A stretch of DNA of 64,000 nucleotides from Streptomyces sp. NBC_00094 (GCF_026343125.1 NZ_JAPEMB010000001.1:5151501-5215500); one strand, 5' to 3'; positions 39,453 to 46,857 are shown, counted from the stretch's first letter. Made by a program: numbers and translations. Notes: generated by a model not told the origin, from the letters alone.

Positions 39453-41168
39453 TTACGGCAGGTTGTGCACGTGCGGGCCCACCGCGTTCGACCAGGCGTT
39501 GCCGGCCGTCGCGTCCCAGTTGGTGGACCAGGTCATGGCGCCGCGCAGCGTCGGCCAGGCCTGGGCCGGCTTGTAGGTGCCGCAGCCGGTGAGCTTGGTC
39601 AGGCAGTCGAGCGCGTTCTTCACGATCTGCGGGTCGACGTATCCGCTGCCCGCGCCCCGCGTGGACGCCGGGACGCCCAGGCCGACCTGGGACGGGTCGA
39701 GTCCGCCCTGGATCTGGATGCAGGCGAGCGCGGTGAGGAAGTCCACCGAGCCCTGGCTGTAGACCTTGCCGTCGCAGCCGAGCATCGAACCGCTGTTGTA
39801 GTACTGCATGTTGACGACCGTGAGGATGTCCTTCACGGCGAGCGCCGTCTTGAAGTACTCGGTGCCGGTGCTCTGCATGTCGATGGTCTGCGGGGCCATC
39901 GTGAGGACCATCGACGAACCGGCCTTGGCGGAGAGCTGGCGCAGCGCCTTGGTCAGGTACGTGGAGTTGATGCCGTGCTCCAGGTCGATGTCGACCCCGC
40001 TGAAGCCGTACTCCTGCATCAGCGCGTACGCGCTGTCGGCGAAGGCGGTCGCGCTCGCGTCACTGTTGATCGTGACGTTGCCCTTCTCGCCGCCGACCGA
40101 GATGATCACGGACTTGCCGGCCGTCTTCTTGGCCGCGATGTCGGCCTTGAAGTCGGCGGTGGAGGCGTAGCCGACGGCCGGGTCGAGGTTGAAGACGATC
40201 TGGCCGGGCGTGGCGGTCGAGTCGGCGAAGGAGACGGCGATGATGTCGTACTGCGCCTGGACGTCCCGCAGCTTCTGGACGGTCGCGCCGTTGTTGAAGT
40301 TCTGCCAGTAGCCGGTCAGGGCGTGCTTGGGCACGGCCGGGCCGGGGCCCGGGTCGGTCGCCTTGGCGGTGCGGGCCGACACGGCGGTGGACTTCGCGGA
40401 CTCGCCCGCGGAGTTCGTCGCGGAGACCTGGAACTGGTAGGCGGTGTCGGCGGTGAGGCCGGTGACCGTGGTCGACGTGCCGGTCACCGTCTGGGGGTTG
40501 GCGCCGTCGCGGTACACCTTGTAGCCGGTGGCGCCGGAGACCGCGCCCCAGTTGAGGGCGACGGACGTCGTGGTGACGGTGCCGGCGGCGAGGCCCGCGG
40601 GGGTGGCCGGGACGACCGGGTCGGGGTCCTGGCCGCCGCCCCCGTCGGGCCCGAAGACGCTCACGTCGTCGACGAGGTAGGGGGAGGTGCCGTACCAGCC
40701 GTGGGTGTAGATCTGGACCGAGGTGGTGCTCGCGCCGGTCGTGAAGGTGGTGGTGAGCTGCTTCCAGGCGGCGCTGTCCGGCGTCCAGGTGGAGACCGAG
40801 CCGGAGCCCGTCCCGGTGCCGGTCGCGCCGAGGTAGGCGTACCCGCCCTGGACCCAGGCGCTCAGCGTGTACGTGGAGTTGGGCTTGACGGCCACGGTCT
40901 GCACACACTTGGCGTTGTCGAGACCGGCCGGGGTCGCCTTGAGGGCGCCGGCCCCGGTGCGTACCGGCGAGGAGACGGCGGCGCCGCTTCCCGCGGAACA
41001 GGACCAGTTGGTGAGGCCGTTCTCGAACCCGGCGTTCTTGGCGACGTTGACGTCGGCCGCCTGGGCGGTGCCGGCTCCGCCGACGAGGACGAGCCCGGAG
41101 CCGACGGCGAGCGCGAGGGCTCCGCCGAGCCATCGACGTCCGTGCGGGCGGGTGGTGGTGCGGTCCAC
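39453..41168 (-). CDS. Secreted GH18 chitinase with N-terminal carbohydrate-binding and fibronectin III domains
   Basis: The GTG at 41168 is chosen because GGAGG lies 6 nt upstream; the ATG two codons earlier would touch the ribosome site. This gives 571 residues: signal peptide (to GGAGTAQAAD), a carbohydrate-binding module (about 35-172, NVAKNAGFENGLTNWSCSAG), a fibronectin III domain (about 185-275, PAGLAAGTVTTTSVALNWGAVSGATGYKVYRDG) and the GH18 barrel (about 285-571). The catalytic motif reads GFSGVDIDLEHG, with the catalytic Glu and the two preceding Asp kept but the first Asp of DxxDxDxE replaced by Ser. It hydrolyses chitin outside the cell. The promoter carries a DasR-type site, fitting control by N-acetylglucosamine. 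Confidence 0.93.
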   Translation of the reverse strand: MDRTTTRPHGRRWLGGALALAVGSGLVLVGGAGTAQAADVNVAKNAGFENGLTNWSCSAGSGAAVSSPVRTGAGALKATPAGLDNAKCVQTVAVKPNSTYTLSAWVQGGYAYLGATGTGTGSGSVSTWTPDSAAWKQLTTTFTTGASTTSVQIYTHGWYGTSPYLVDDVSVFGPDGGGGQDPDPVVPATPAGLAAGTVTTTSVALNWGAVSGATGYKVYRDGANPQTVTGTSTTVTGLTADTAYQFQVSATNSAGESAKSTAVSARTAKATDPGPGPAVPKHALTGYWQNFNNGATVQKLRDVQAQYDIIAVSFADSTATPGQIVFNLDPAVGYASTADFKADIAAKKTAGKSVIISVGGEKGNVTINSDASATAFADSAYALMQEYGFSGVDIDLEHGINSTYLTKALRQLSAKAGSSMVLTMAPQTIDMQSTGTEYFKTALAVKDILTVVNMQYYNSGSMLGCDGKVYSQGSVDFLTALACIQIQGGLDPSQVGLGVPASTRGAGSGYVDPQIVKNALDCLTKLTGCGTYKPAQAWPTLRGAMTWSTNWDATAGNAWSNAVGPHVHNLP

Positions 41169-41292
41169 GTGCATCCTCCGATGGGGGAGTTGGGGATGTG
41201 GAGGTGCCGTACGTCGTCGTACGGAGGGGCTCGTACGGGGGGTACGAGGCTGATGCGGGGGTGCGGACGGTGGCCACCGTTGTCGGAACAAG

Positions 41293-41319
41293 TTGGTCCA
41301 GACCAATCGCGTTGTCAAG
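41293..41319 (-). promoter_or_regulatory. Chitinase promoter with DasR-type (dre) palindrome
   Basis: TTGGTCCAGACCAA (41293-41306) matches the core of the DasR-responsive element known from Streptomyces chitinase and N-acetylglucosamine genes. On the minus strand TTGACA (41319-41314) is a good -35 box, and the palindrome occupies the spacer up to the -10 region, so DasR binding would block the promoter. It lies 125 bp upstream of the chitinase start. Confidence 0.75.
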
Positions 41320-41477
41320 ACCTCTGGCAGTAAGGGGCGTTCGGCGGAGTCGAAGTCGGGGTGAGGGTGGGGTGGGAGGGGCGGGGGGTTCGGTTGTCGG
41401 ACCCGGCCGCCGGGTCGAGCGCCGGACTCGGCCGTCGGGTCGACCGCGTGGCCGGTCGCCGGGCCGACTTCCGGGCT

Positions 41478-41563
41478 GATCGCCGGGCCCGCCGCCAGGC
41501 CGACCGCCGGGCCCGCCGCCAGGCCGACCGCCGGGCTCGCCGCCGGGCCGGTCGCCGGGCTCG
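41478..41563. repeat. 24-bp tandem repeats, about 3.5 copies
   Basis: Units start at 41478, 41502, 41526 and 41550 (partial). Each follows GAYCGCCGGGCYCGCCGCCR and ends GGCC. Two further, more degenerate units precede them. The stretch lies in the 540-bp gap between the chitinase promoter and the tad cluster. Reading frames across it are low-complexity Arg/Ala/Gly strings, so I do not call a gene. Confidence 0.8.
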
Positions 41564-41716
41564 AAGAAATGGCGGGAGCTTGGCGGATTGTGTGTTCACC
41601 ACCCCGGGGGACGTGGATAAAGTGCAGAGGCGGCGGCGCCCGCGGTGACGCCGCGAGCGCGGTAAGTGATCTGCGACCCCCGGTGCTCCGGAGGCCGGAG
41701 TGGACGGGGGTCTGAC

Positions 41717-42871
41717 GTGTCGACAGCGATCGCGGTCACCAGCGCCGACCTGGTGCTGCCGCCGACCGACCCGCGAACACCGGACGCCGCGGTGCTCCTG
41801 CCCCCCGAGGCGCGGTCCCTCGAAGCCTCGATCGCCGACATGCAGCAGCTCCTCATGCGGTACGGGAGCGTGGTCGTCGTCTGCCCCGCCTCCGCACCCG
41901 CCGCCGTCGAGCAGCGCCTGTACGCGGTCCGCGGCCTGCTCGAAAGCGACCGGATCGCGGTGGTCAGGACCGACCTCCCGCCCCTCGGCGCGGCCGTACT
42001 CGTCCGGCAGTTACGGCAGCTGGCCTCCTGCGACTTCAGCCCCGGAGTGCTCGCCTCCGCCGCCAGACTGCTCGCCCACTACATCTACGCGGGGGCCGTA
42101 CTCGGCTCGGTCTCCCGGCTCGACCGCGTACCCGTCAGCCTGTCGTCCCACCTCAAGGGGTGGCTGCCCGGGGCCCACTTCGCGGTCCTCGCCGGGCCCA
42201 CGCCGCAGATCGTCCGGATCGGCGGATCCTCGGAACAGCCCCTCACCGGACCGGAGTTCGGCACTCAGCTCCTCGTCGCCCGTGGTCAGCTCCAGACCGA
42301 CTGGCCCGCCACCGCCCTCGTCCCCGCGTGGCGGATCCAGGGCGCCGTCCAGGAGGCGGCGCTGCCCGAGGCGTCGCCCGGCTGGTGGGGCACCGGCAAG
42401 CTCGTCGAGTTCGCCGCGCACCTGCCCGATCTGCCCGTCCTCTACCAGCTCGTCTCCTCCGTACGGCGCGAGACCTGCCACTGGTGCGGCATGGAGCTCA
42501 TCGGCGACCGCTGCGGCTTCTGCGCGGCCCCGCTGACGGTGCTCGCGGCCCCGGCGCCCGTGCCCGCGCCCCGCCGTACGACCCCGGCGCTCGACGCGGC
42601 CCACGCCCACGGCGGCGCCCACGCCCACGGCGGTGCCCACGCCCTGGGCCCGGCTCCGGCCCACGGGATCACGCGGGCCCTCGGCCCCGCACCGACGCAC
42701 GCCGCGGACCTGCAGGTCGCGGGCCCTCAGGGCGCCGGACCGCACCCCGCAGGCGCTCACGCCGCAGGTCCGAACCCCACGGGCCCGCACCCCGCAGGTC
42801 CGAACCCCACGGCCCCGAACCCCGCAGCCCCCCACCCCGCAGGCCCGCTCGACCCGCGCGCCGTCCCGTGA
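41717..42871 (+). CDS. First gene of the tad cluster: unknown protein with zinc-ribbon and Pro/His/Ala repeat tail
   Basis: The GTG at 41717 follows GGGGG and gives 384 residues. Residues 1-265 form a mixed alpha/beta region without signal peptide (EASIADMQQLLMRYGSVVVVCPASAPAAVEQRLYAVRGLL...). A CxxC-x(7)-CxxC zinc ribbon follows at about 253-270 (CHWCGMELIGDRCGFC). The last 100 residues are low-complexity, with HAHGGAHAHGGAHA and then PHPAGPNPTGPHPAGP repeats. It precedes the cpaB-like gene by 61 bp and is very likely cotranscribed with it. The family is known to me only as a companion of streptomycete tad genes. A role in pilus assembly or its control is inferred. Confidence 0.78.
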   Translation: MSTAIAVTSADLVLPPTDPRTPDAAVLLPPEARSLEASIADMQQLLMRYGSVVVVCPASAPAAVEQRLYAVRGLLESDRIAVVRTDLPPLGAAVLVRQLRQLASCDFSPGVLASAARLLAHYIYAGAVLGSVSRLDRVPVSLSSHLKGWLPGAHFAVLAGPTPQIVRIGGSSEQPLTGPEFGTQLLVARGQLQTDWPATALVPAWRIQGAVQEAALPEASPGWWGTGKLVEFAAHLPDLPVLYQLVSSVRRETCHWCGMELIGDRCGFCAAPLTVLAAPAPVPAPRRTTPALDAAHAHGGAHAHGGAHALGPAPAHGITRALGPAPTHAADLQVAGPQGAGPHPAGAHAAGPNPTGPHPAGPNPTAPNPAAPHPAGPLDPRAVP

Positions 42872-42932
42872 GCGGAGCCTCGTACCGCCCCCGTCCGACC
42901 AGACCCACGTCTCCGATCGAGGAAGTCCGGCC

Positions 42933-43643
42933 ATGAACTCCCGCCAGCGCCGCGGCGTGATCCTGTTGCTGCTCTCCGTCCTGTGCGCCCTCGGCGCCTT
43001 CGCCGGCGTCCTCACGGTCATCAGCGACGTGAACTCGAAGGTCGGCCCGGAGGTCACCGCGTACCGGCTCAAGGAGGACGTGGCTCCCTACAAGCCCCTG
43101 AGCGCCGGCCAGTTCGAGAAGATCTCCATGCCCAAGCGCTGGCTCTCCGCCACCGCCGTCACCGATCTCCGCCAGATCGAGGGCAGGATCGCCGTCACCC
43201 GGCTGAAGGCCGGCTCCCTCCTCCAGAACGACATGATCGTCCAGCGCCCGGAACTCAAGCCCGGCGAGCAGGAGATCGCGATCATGATCGACGCGGCCAC
43301 CGGCGTCGCCGGAAAGATCACCGCCGGTGCCACCGTCAACATCTACGCCACCTTCGCCGGTGAGAAGAAGGGCGATCCCTCCCAGTCACGGATGATCGTT
43401 GCCGGCGCCCGCGTCCTCTCCGTCGGCAAGCTCACCCCCATCGGCGACAGCAACGGCCGCGCCGGCCGGTCCGCCGCCGAGGCCGTCCCGATCAGCTTCG
43501 CGCTCTCCACCCTCGACACCCAGCGCGTCGCGTACGCCGAGTCCTTCGCCGAGCACGTACGCCTCGCCCTCGTCGCCCCGACCACGGGCGGCGCCCCGGC
43601 CGACCAGCGCGACCGCACCTACACGCTCGACAAGGACAATTGA
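42933..43643 (+). CDS. cpaB: CpaB/RcpC-like SAF-domain pilus assembly protein, 3' end altered by a tnpB element
   Basis: The ATG at 42933 follows GAGGAAG and gives 236 residues. An N-terminal membrane helix (GVILLLLSVLCALGAFAGVLTVI) precedes a SAF domain (KEDVAPYKPLSAGQFEKISMPKRWLSATAVTD) and the RcpC/CpaB region (LKPGEQEIAIMIDAATGVAGKITAGATVNIYATF). In tad systems this protein lines the route of the pilus through the envelope. The last residues are TLDKDN, and the stop TGA belongs to the right end of the tnpB element. Removing the element (43640-45157) would extend the protein in frame by IFGGTR to a TGA just before the next tad gene, so the C-terminus is likely shortened by insertion. Confidence 0.9.
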   Translation: MNSRQRRGVILLLLSVLCALGAFAGVLTVISDVNSKVGPEVTAYRLKEDVAPYKPLSAGQFEKISMPKRWLSATAVTDLRQIEGRIAVTRLKAGSLLQNDMIVQRPELKPGEQEIAIMIDAATGVAGKITAGATVNIYATFAGEKKGDPSQSRMIVAGARVLSVGKLTPIGDSNGRAGRSAAEAVPISFALSTLDTQRVAYAESFAEHVRLALVAPTTGGAPADQRDRTYTLDKDN

Positions 43644-43668
43644 ATCCTCCCCTCCCTAAAGGGAGGGG
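43640..43668 (-). ncRNA. Predicted 3' end of the TnpB-associated omega RNA (copy 2)
   Basis: On the minus strand CCCCTCCC (43668-43661), loop TTTA and GGGAGGGG (43656-43649) form a perfect 8-bp hairpin that overlaps the tnpB stop codon, followed by AGGATTCAA. The guide would then start at 43639 and read TTGTCCTTGTCGAGC, which is the end of the cpaB-like gene. The 5' boundary inside tnpB is unknown. Confidence 0.6.
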
Positions 43669-44882
43669 ATTCCTGGCTCACGTTGGCTGCGGACCGGCGG
43701 TCCGGCAGCTCTTGCACGATCAGCACCAGCCGGGTTGAGACCAGCCCGGGTCAGCATCACGAGGGCGGAGTTCTTGTCCCTGGGGGACACGGCTCCACAC
43801 GCGGTGCAGGTATAGGTACGTTCCGAGAGAGGTAGCGCGTGCTTGGTTCTCGCTCCGCACCGTGCGCAGTCCATGGTGGTGTGCGCGGGGTGCACGAGGC
43901 GGATGTCCCGCCCGTGTTTGCGGCCCATCTCGATCAGGGCCGTCTTGGTGGCGCCGATCGCGGCGTCCGCCGCCTTGCGTGCCATGGTCGTCTTCGCGAG
44001 AAACTTCGGCCGGAAGTCCTCGACGGCCAGGACGTCATGGTCGGTCACCACGCGCTTGGCCCACTTGCGGCCGGTGTCCTGCCGCTGTCGGGCGATCTTC
44101 TTGTGGATCTTCGCGGTCTGCCGTCCGGCTTCCCGGTAGCCCTTCGACGCGGGCCGGCCGGGCTTGGGCTTACGGCGGGCCATCATCCGCTGGTAGCCGG
44201 CCAGGCGCTGCGCAGCGTTCCTGCCGTGCTGTGCGTGGGGGAGGTCGTGGGCGTCCGAGGTGGTGGTGGCGGTTTCCCTGACGCCCCAGTCGATGCCGAT
44301 CACGCGCCCGGTGGTGGGCAGAGCCTCGACGGTTGTCGCCACGACGAACGAGGCATACCAGTGGCCGAGGCTGTCGCGGTAGACGCGGACGGAGGACGGC
44401 GGCTTGGGCAGCTTGCGGGACCACACCACCGTCAGGCTGATTCCGCCTGCGAGACACAGGCGTCCGTCGTTCAGTCGGAACCCGCGCTGTGTGTAGTTCA
44501 GCGACGGAGCGGCGGTGCGCTTCTTCTTGTGCTTCGGCATCCCCGCGCGCTGGCGCTGTGGCACCAGGGCTTTGATGTCCTTCAGCGCCTTCGCGCGAGC
44601 CTTGGCGAAGTCGCGGACGGTCTGCTGTTGAGGTACCGAACTTCCCTCGCGCAGCCATGCGTTCAAGCCGCGGGCCTCGGTCAGCATCTTGTCCAGCCCG
44701 GCCGGGCCGCACGCTTCCCCGATGGCGTAGGCCTTCTTCGAGCGGGCGCAGCACTCGTTCCAGATCCACCGGCACCGCGCCCACTCCGCAAGCAGTGCGG
44801 CGCGGGCGGTCGACGACACGCGGAGCCGGTAGGTGTACCGGGCGAGCCCGGCATCCACGCCCGTTCCCCGCAGTGTCGCCAT
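43656..44882 (-). CDS. tnpB: TnpB, RNA-guided nuclease of an IS605-type element (copy 2)
   Basis: The ATG at 44882 gives 408 residues. It belongs to a different branch from copy 1 (little identity outside motifs). Catalytic residues are all present: D198 (VIGIDWGVRE), E288 (LAVEDFRPKFLAK) and D369 (SPRDKNSA). The zinc ribbon is intact (C339/C342 and C359/C362). An N-terminal helical region (YRLRVSSTARAALLAEWARCRWIWNECCARS) and a lysine-rich KHKKKRTAAPSLNYTQRGFRL segment complete the usual layout. It lies opposite to the tad genes and is divergently transcribed from a small RHH gene 50 bp away. The 3' end overlaps the predicted omega RNA hairpin. Confidence 0.94.
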   Translation of the reverse strand: MATLRGTGVDAGLARYTYRLRVSSTARAALLAEWARCRWIWNECCARSKKAYAIGEACGPAGLDKMLTEARGLNAWLREGSSVPQQQTVRDFAKARAKALKDIKALVPQRQRAGMPKHKKKRTAAPSLNYTQRGFRLNDGRLCLAGGISLTVVWSRKLPKPPSSVRVYRDSLGHWYASFVVATTVEALPTTGRVIGIDWGVRETATTTSDAHDLPHAQHGRNAAQRLAGYQRMMARRKPKPGRPASKGYREAGRQTAKIHKKIARQRQDTGRKWAKRVVTDHDVLAVEDFRPKFLAKTTMARKAADAAIGATKTALIEMGRKHGRDIRLVHPAHTTMDCARCGARTKHALPLSERTYTCTACGAVSPRDKNSALVMLTRAGLNPAGADRARAAGPPVRSQREPGIPSL

Positions 44883-44891
44883 GGTGTCATT

Positions 44892-44919
44892 ATGCCACCG
44901 TCAAGCCGTCAAGTGGCAT
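44892..44919. promoter_or_regulatory. Operator-like repeats between tnpB and the RHH gene
   Basis: ATGCCAC (44892-44898) and GTGGCAT (44913-44919) form an inverted repeat that encloses two direct copies of CCGTCAAG (44898-44905 and 44906-44913). The whole lies in the 50-bp gap between the two divergent start codons. Tandem 8-bp sites are typical for ribbon-helix-helix dimers. Confidence 0.6.
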
Positions 44920-44932
44920 CTACAGTGGAGTC

Positions 44933-45091
44933 ATGGATGAAGAGAAGCGCATCACTCTCCGCCTGCCTGCCGATCTCCACGCGTGGCTGGCAGGCGAAGC
45001 AAAGTCCGCCCGCAGGTCCCTCAACTCCGAGATCATCCATCGGCTGGAGGTCGAGCGCGACGCAGCCCTGTCGGGCGGTGAATCGCCCTGA
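44933..45091 (+). CDS. Arc/MetJ-type ribbon-helix-helix DNA-binding protein inside the tnpB element
   Basis: This 52-residue protein starts at the ATG at 44933. EEKRITLRLPADLHAWLAGE gives the beta strand and first helix of an RHH fold, and AKSARRSLNSEIIHRLEVERD the second helix, with the Ser-x-x-Asn-Ser-Glu-Ile-Ile signature of Arc-like repressors. RHH proteins bind DNA as dimers with the strands in the major groove. It is divergent from tnpB across an operator-like repeat, so it probably represses itself and tnpB. An antitoxin role is possible, but no toxin gene is next to it. It ends in a terminator that overlaps its stop codon. Confidence 0.82.
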   Translation: MDEEKRITLRLPADLHAWLAGEAKSARRSLNSEIIHRLEVERDAALSGGESP

Positions 45092-45103
45092 CGGCGATTC
45101 ACC
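45077..45103 (+). terminator. Terminator overlapping the end of the RHH gene
   Basis: GGTGAATCGCC (45077-45087) pairs perfectly with GGCGATTCACC (45093-45103) around the loop CTGAC, which contains most of the stop codon. Confidence 0.75.
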
Positions 45104-45137
45104 TACTCCCGCCCTGCTCCGCAGGAGCCCGACTCCT

Positions 45138-45157
45138 CCCCGACCTGCAGGCCGGGG
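45138..45157. repeat. Imperfect palindrome near the left end of the tnpB element
   Basis: CCCCGACCTGCAGGCCGGGG can fold into a hairpin with one mismatch. A second small hairpin (CCTGC-TCC-GCAGG, 45113-45125) precedes it. Subterminal hairpins like these are the recognition structures of single-strand transposing IS605-type elements. Confidence 0.5.
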
Positions 45158-45186
45158 CATCTTCGGAGGAACCCGGTGATGCCGGT

Positions 45187-46464
45187 ATGACCACCAGGAT
45201 CCTGCCGGCCGTCGGGGACCCCGACGCGGCCCGGTCCGTCGTCACCCTGCTCAGCCAGCTGCCCGACGCCGAACCCGCCGCGCCCGTCACCGACTCCACC
45301 CAGCTCGTCGACACCCTCGCCCGGCTCGCCGCCGAATCCCTCGACGAGCTCCCCGAGGTCGTCCTCGTCCACGAGCGCATCGGACCCGTCCCCGCGCTCG
45401 ACGTCGTCCGCGAGGTCGCCCTCCGCTTCCCGGCCGTCGGCGTCGTCCTCATCACCGCCGACGCCAGCCCCGTCCTCTTCTCCGCCGCCATGGACTCCGG
45501 CGCCCGCGGTCTGGTCACCCTCCCCCTCGGGTACGAGGAGCTCGCCAGCCGCGTCCAGGCCGCCGCCCAGTGGTCCGCCGGGGTCCGCCGTCACCTCGGC
45601 GCCGGCGCCGAACTCGCCACCGGTCCCGGCGGCACCGTCGTCACCGTCAGCGGCGCCAAGGGCGGCGTCGGCACCACCGTCACCGCCGTCCACCTCGCCC
45701 TCGCCGCCCGCGCCTCCGGCCGGACCGTCGCCCTCCTCGACCTCGACCTCCAGGGCGGCGACATCGCCTCCTACCTCGACGTCCAGTTCCGGCGCTCGGC
45801 CGCCGACCTCGCGGCGATCACCGACATCTCGCCCCGCGTCCTCCAGGACGCCGTGTACGTCCACGAGACCGGCCTCGCGCTGCTCCTCGCACCGGCGGAG
45901 GGCGAGCGCGGCGAGGAGGTCACCGACCGCGCCGCCCGCCAGATCGTCAGCGCCCTGCGCGCCCGCCACGAGGTCGTCGTCGTCGACTGCGGCTCCCAGC
46001 TCACCGGGGCCAACGCCGCCGCGATCGAGATGGCCGACACCGCGCTGCTCGTCACCACCCCGGACGTGGTCGCGGTACGGGCCGCCAAGCGCACCGTACG
46101 GATGTGGGAACGCCTCCAGGTCCGGAAGGCCGAGGAGACGATCGCCCTGGTCAACCGCCACCACCGGTCCACCGAGATCCAGCCGCCGCTCGTCCAGAAG
46201 ATCACCGGCACCCGTACGGCGGGCGTCTCCGTCCCCGCCAACTTCAAGGAGCTCCAGGCCGTCGTCGACGCGGGACGGCTGCACGACCTCGACGCCAAGT
46301 CGACGGTCAAGCAGGCCCTGTGGTCCCTCGCGGGCGAACTGGGCCTGGTCCAGCCCGCCGCCGTGCCCGGGCAGCAGGGCAGGACCGGCAAGCCCGGCAA
46401 GCAGCTCGCCCGGGCCGGCGACCGCGGCTCGCTCGGGCTGCGCCGCCGCACCGGAGGACGCTGA
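45187..46464 (+). CDS. tadZ: CpaE/TadZ-like pilus-localising ATPase
   Basis: The ATG at 45187 follows GGAGGA by 14 nt and gives 425 residues. Residues about 1-140 look like a degenerate response-regulator domain (VVLVHERIGPVPALDVVREVALRFPAVGVVLITADASPVLFSAAMDSGARGLVTLPLG). Residues about 145-390 are a MinD/ParA-type ATPase with the deviant Walker A K158-GGVGTT and the DLDLQGGDIASYLDV loop. The family places the tad machine at its cellular site. The tnpB element lies directly upstream and cuts it off from cpaB, so its expression now depends on a promoter in or after the element. Confidence 0.92.
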   Translation: MTTRILPAVGDPDAARSVVTLLSQLPDAEPAAPVTDSTQLVDTLARLAAESLDELPEVVLVHERIGPVPALDVVREVALRFPAVGVVLITADASPVLFSAAMDSGARGLVTLPLGYEELASRVQAAAQWSAGVRRHLGAGAELATGPGGTVVTVSGAKGGVGTTVTAVHLALAARASGRTVALLDLDLQGGDIASYLDVQFRRSAADLAAITDISPRVLQDAVYVHETGLALLLAPAEGERGEEVTDRAARQIVSALRARHEVVVVDCGSQLTGANAAAIEMADTALLVTTPDVVAVRAAKRTVRMWERLQVRKAEETIALVNRHHRSTEIQPPLVQKITGTRTAGVSVPANFKELQAVVDAGRLHDLDAKSTVKQALWSLAGELGLVQPAAVPGQQGRTGKPGKQLARAGDRGSLGLRRRTGGR

Positions 46465-46467
46465 GCC

Positions 46468-46857
46468 ATGCGGGCGGCGTACCGGGACGACGACAGGGGG
46501 CGGGGTGACAGCGGACAGGTGGCCATCGAGTTCCTCGGCATGGTCCCGCTCATCCTGCTCACCCTGGCCCTGCTCTGGCAGGTCGTCCTGGTCGGCTACA
46601 CGTACACCCTCGCCGCGAACGCGGCGGACGAGGGGGCGCGCGCGTGCGCGGTCGACGGCGACTACAGCGAAGCCGCGCTACGGCACCTGGACGGGGCGTG
46701 GAGGGGCGGCACGACGGTGGGCGGCTGCTCCCCGAGCGGCGGCATGGCGACCCTGACCGTGACGGTCCAGGTCCCCGCCATCGCCCCGGGCACCTTCGGC
46801 CTCTTCCCGGTGTCGGCCACGGCGGGCGCGATCTCGGAGGAGGGCCTCAAGCCGTGA
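46468..46857 (+). CDS. TadE-like minor pilin (1)
   Basis: The ATG at 46468 starts 3 bp after the preceding stop and gives 129 residues. The N-terminus has the TadE signature, GQVAIEFLGMVPLILLTLALLWQVVLVGYTYTLAANAADEGARACA: a short basic leader, then Glu five residues into the hydrophobic helix, as in type IV-like pilins. The prepilin peptidase at 55.9 kb is the likely processing enzyme. The C-terminal half is beta-rich with a cysteine pair (C in ARACAVD and VGGCSPS). It overlaps the second tadE-like gene by 4 bp (GTGA). Confidence 0.92.
   Translation: MRAAYRDDDRGRGDSGQVAIEFLGMVPLILLTLALLWQVVLVGYTYTLAANAADEGARACAVDGDYSEAALRHLDGAWRGGTTVGGCSPSGGMATLTVTVQVPAIAPGTFGLFPVSATAGAISEEGLKP

Larger units (their letters stand above)
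43640..45157 (-). mobile_element. IS200/IS605-type element with tnpB and a divergent ribbon-helix-helix gene (copy 2)
   Basis: The right end, read on the minus strand, is an 8-bp GC hairpin then GGATTCAA (43640-43647). The left end is placed near 45157, at an imperfect palindrome (45138-45157), because deletion of 43640-45157 restores an open cpaB frame that stops at the next tad gene. The element lacks tnpA. It separates cpaB from the CpaE/TadZ-like gene of one operon. Confidence 0.7.

Noticed and set aside
41338-41650. Arg/Ala-rich coding region over the 24-bp repeats
   Set aside because: Frames on both strands are pure low-complexity products of the repeat, with no ribosome site and no signal peptide.
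44933-45091. Antitoxin of a toxin-antitoxin pair
   Set aside because: The RHH fold would fit an antitoxin, but the only adjacent gene is a complete tnpB, with no small toxin gene in either direction.
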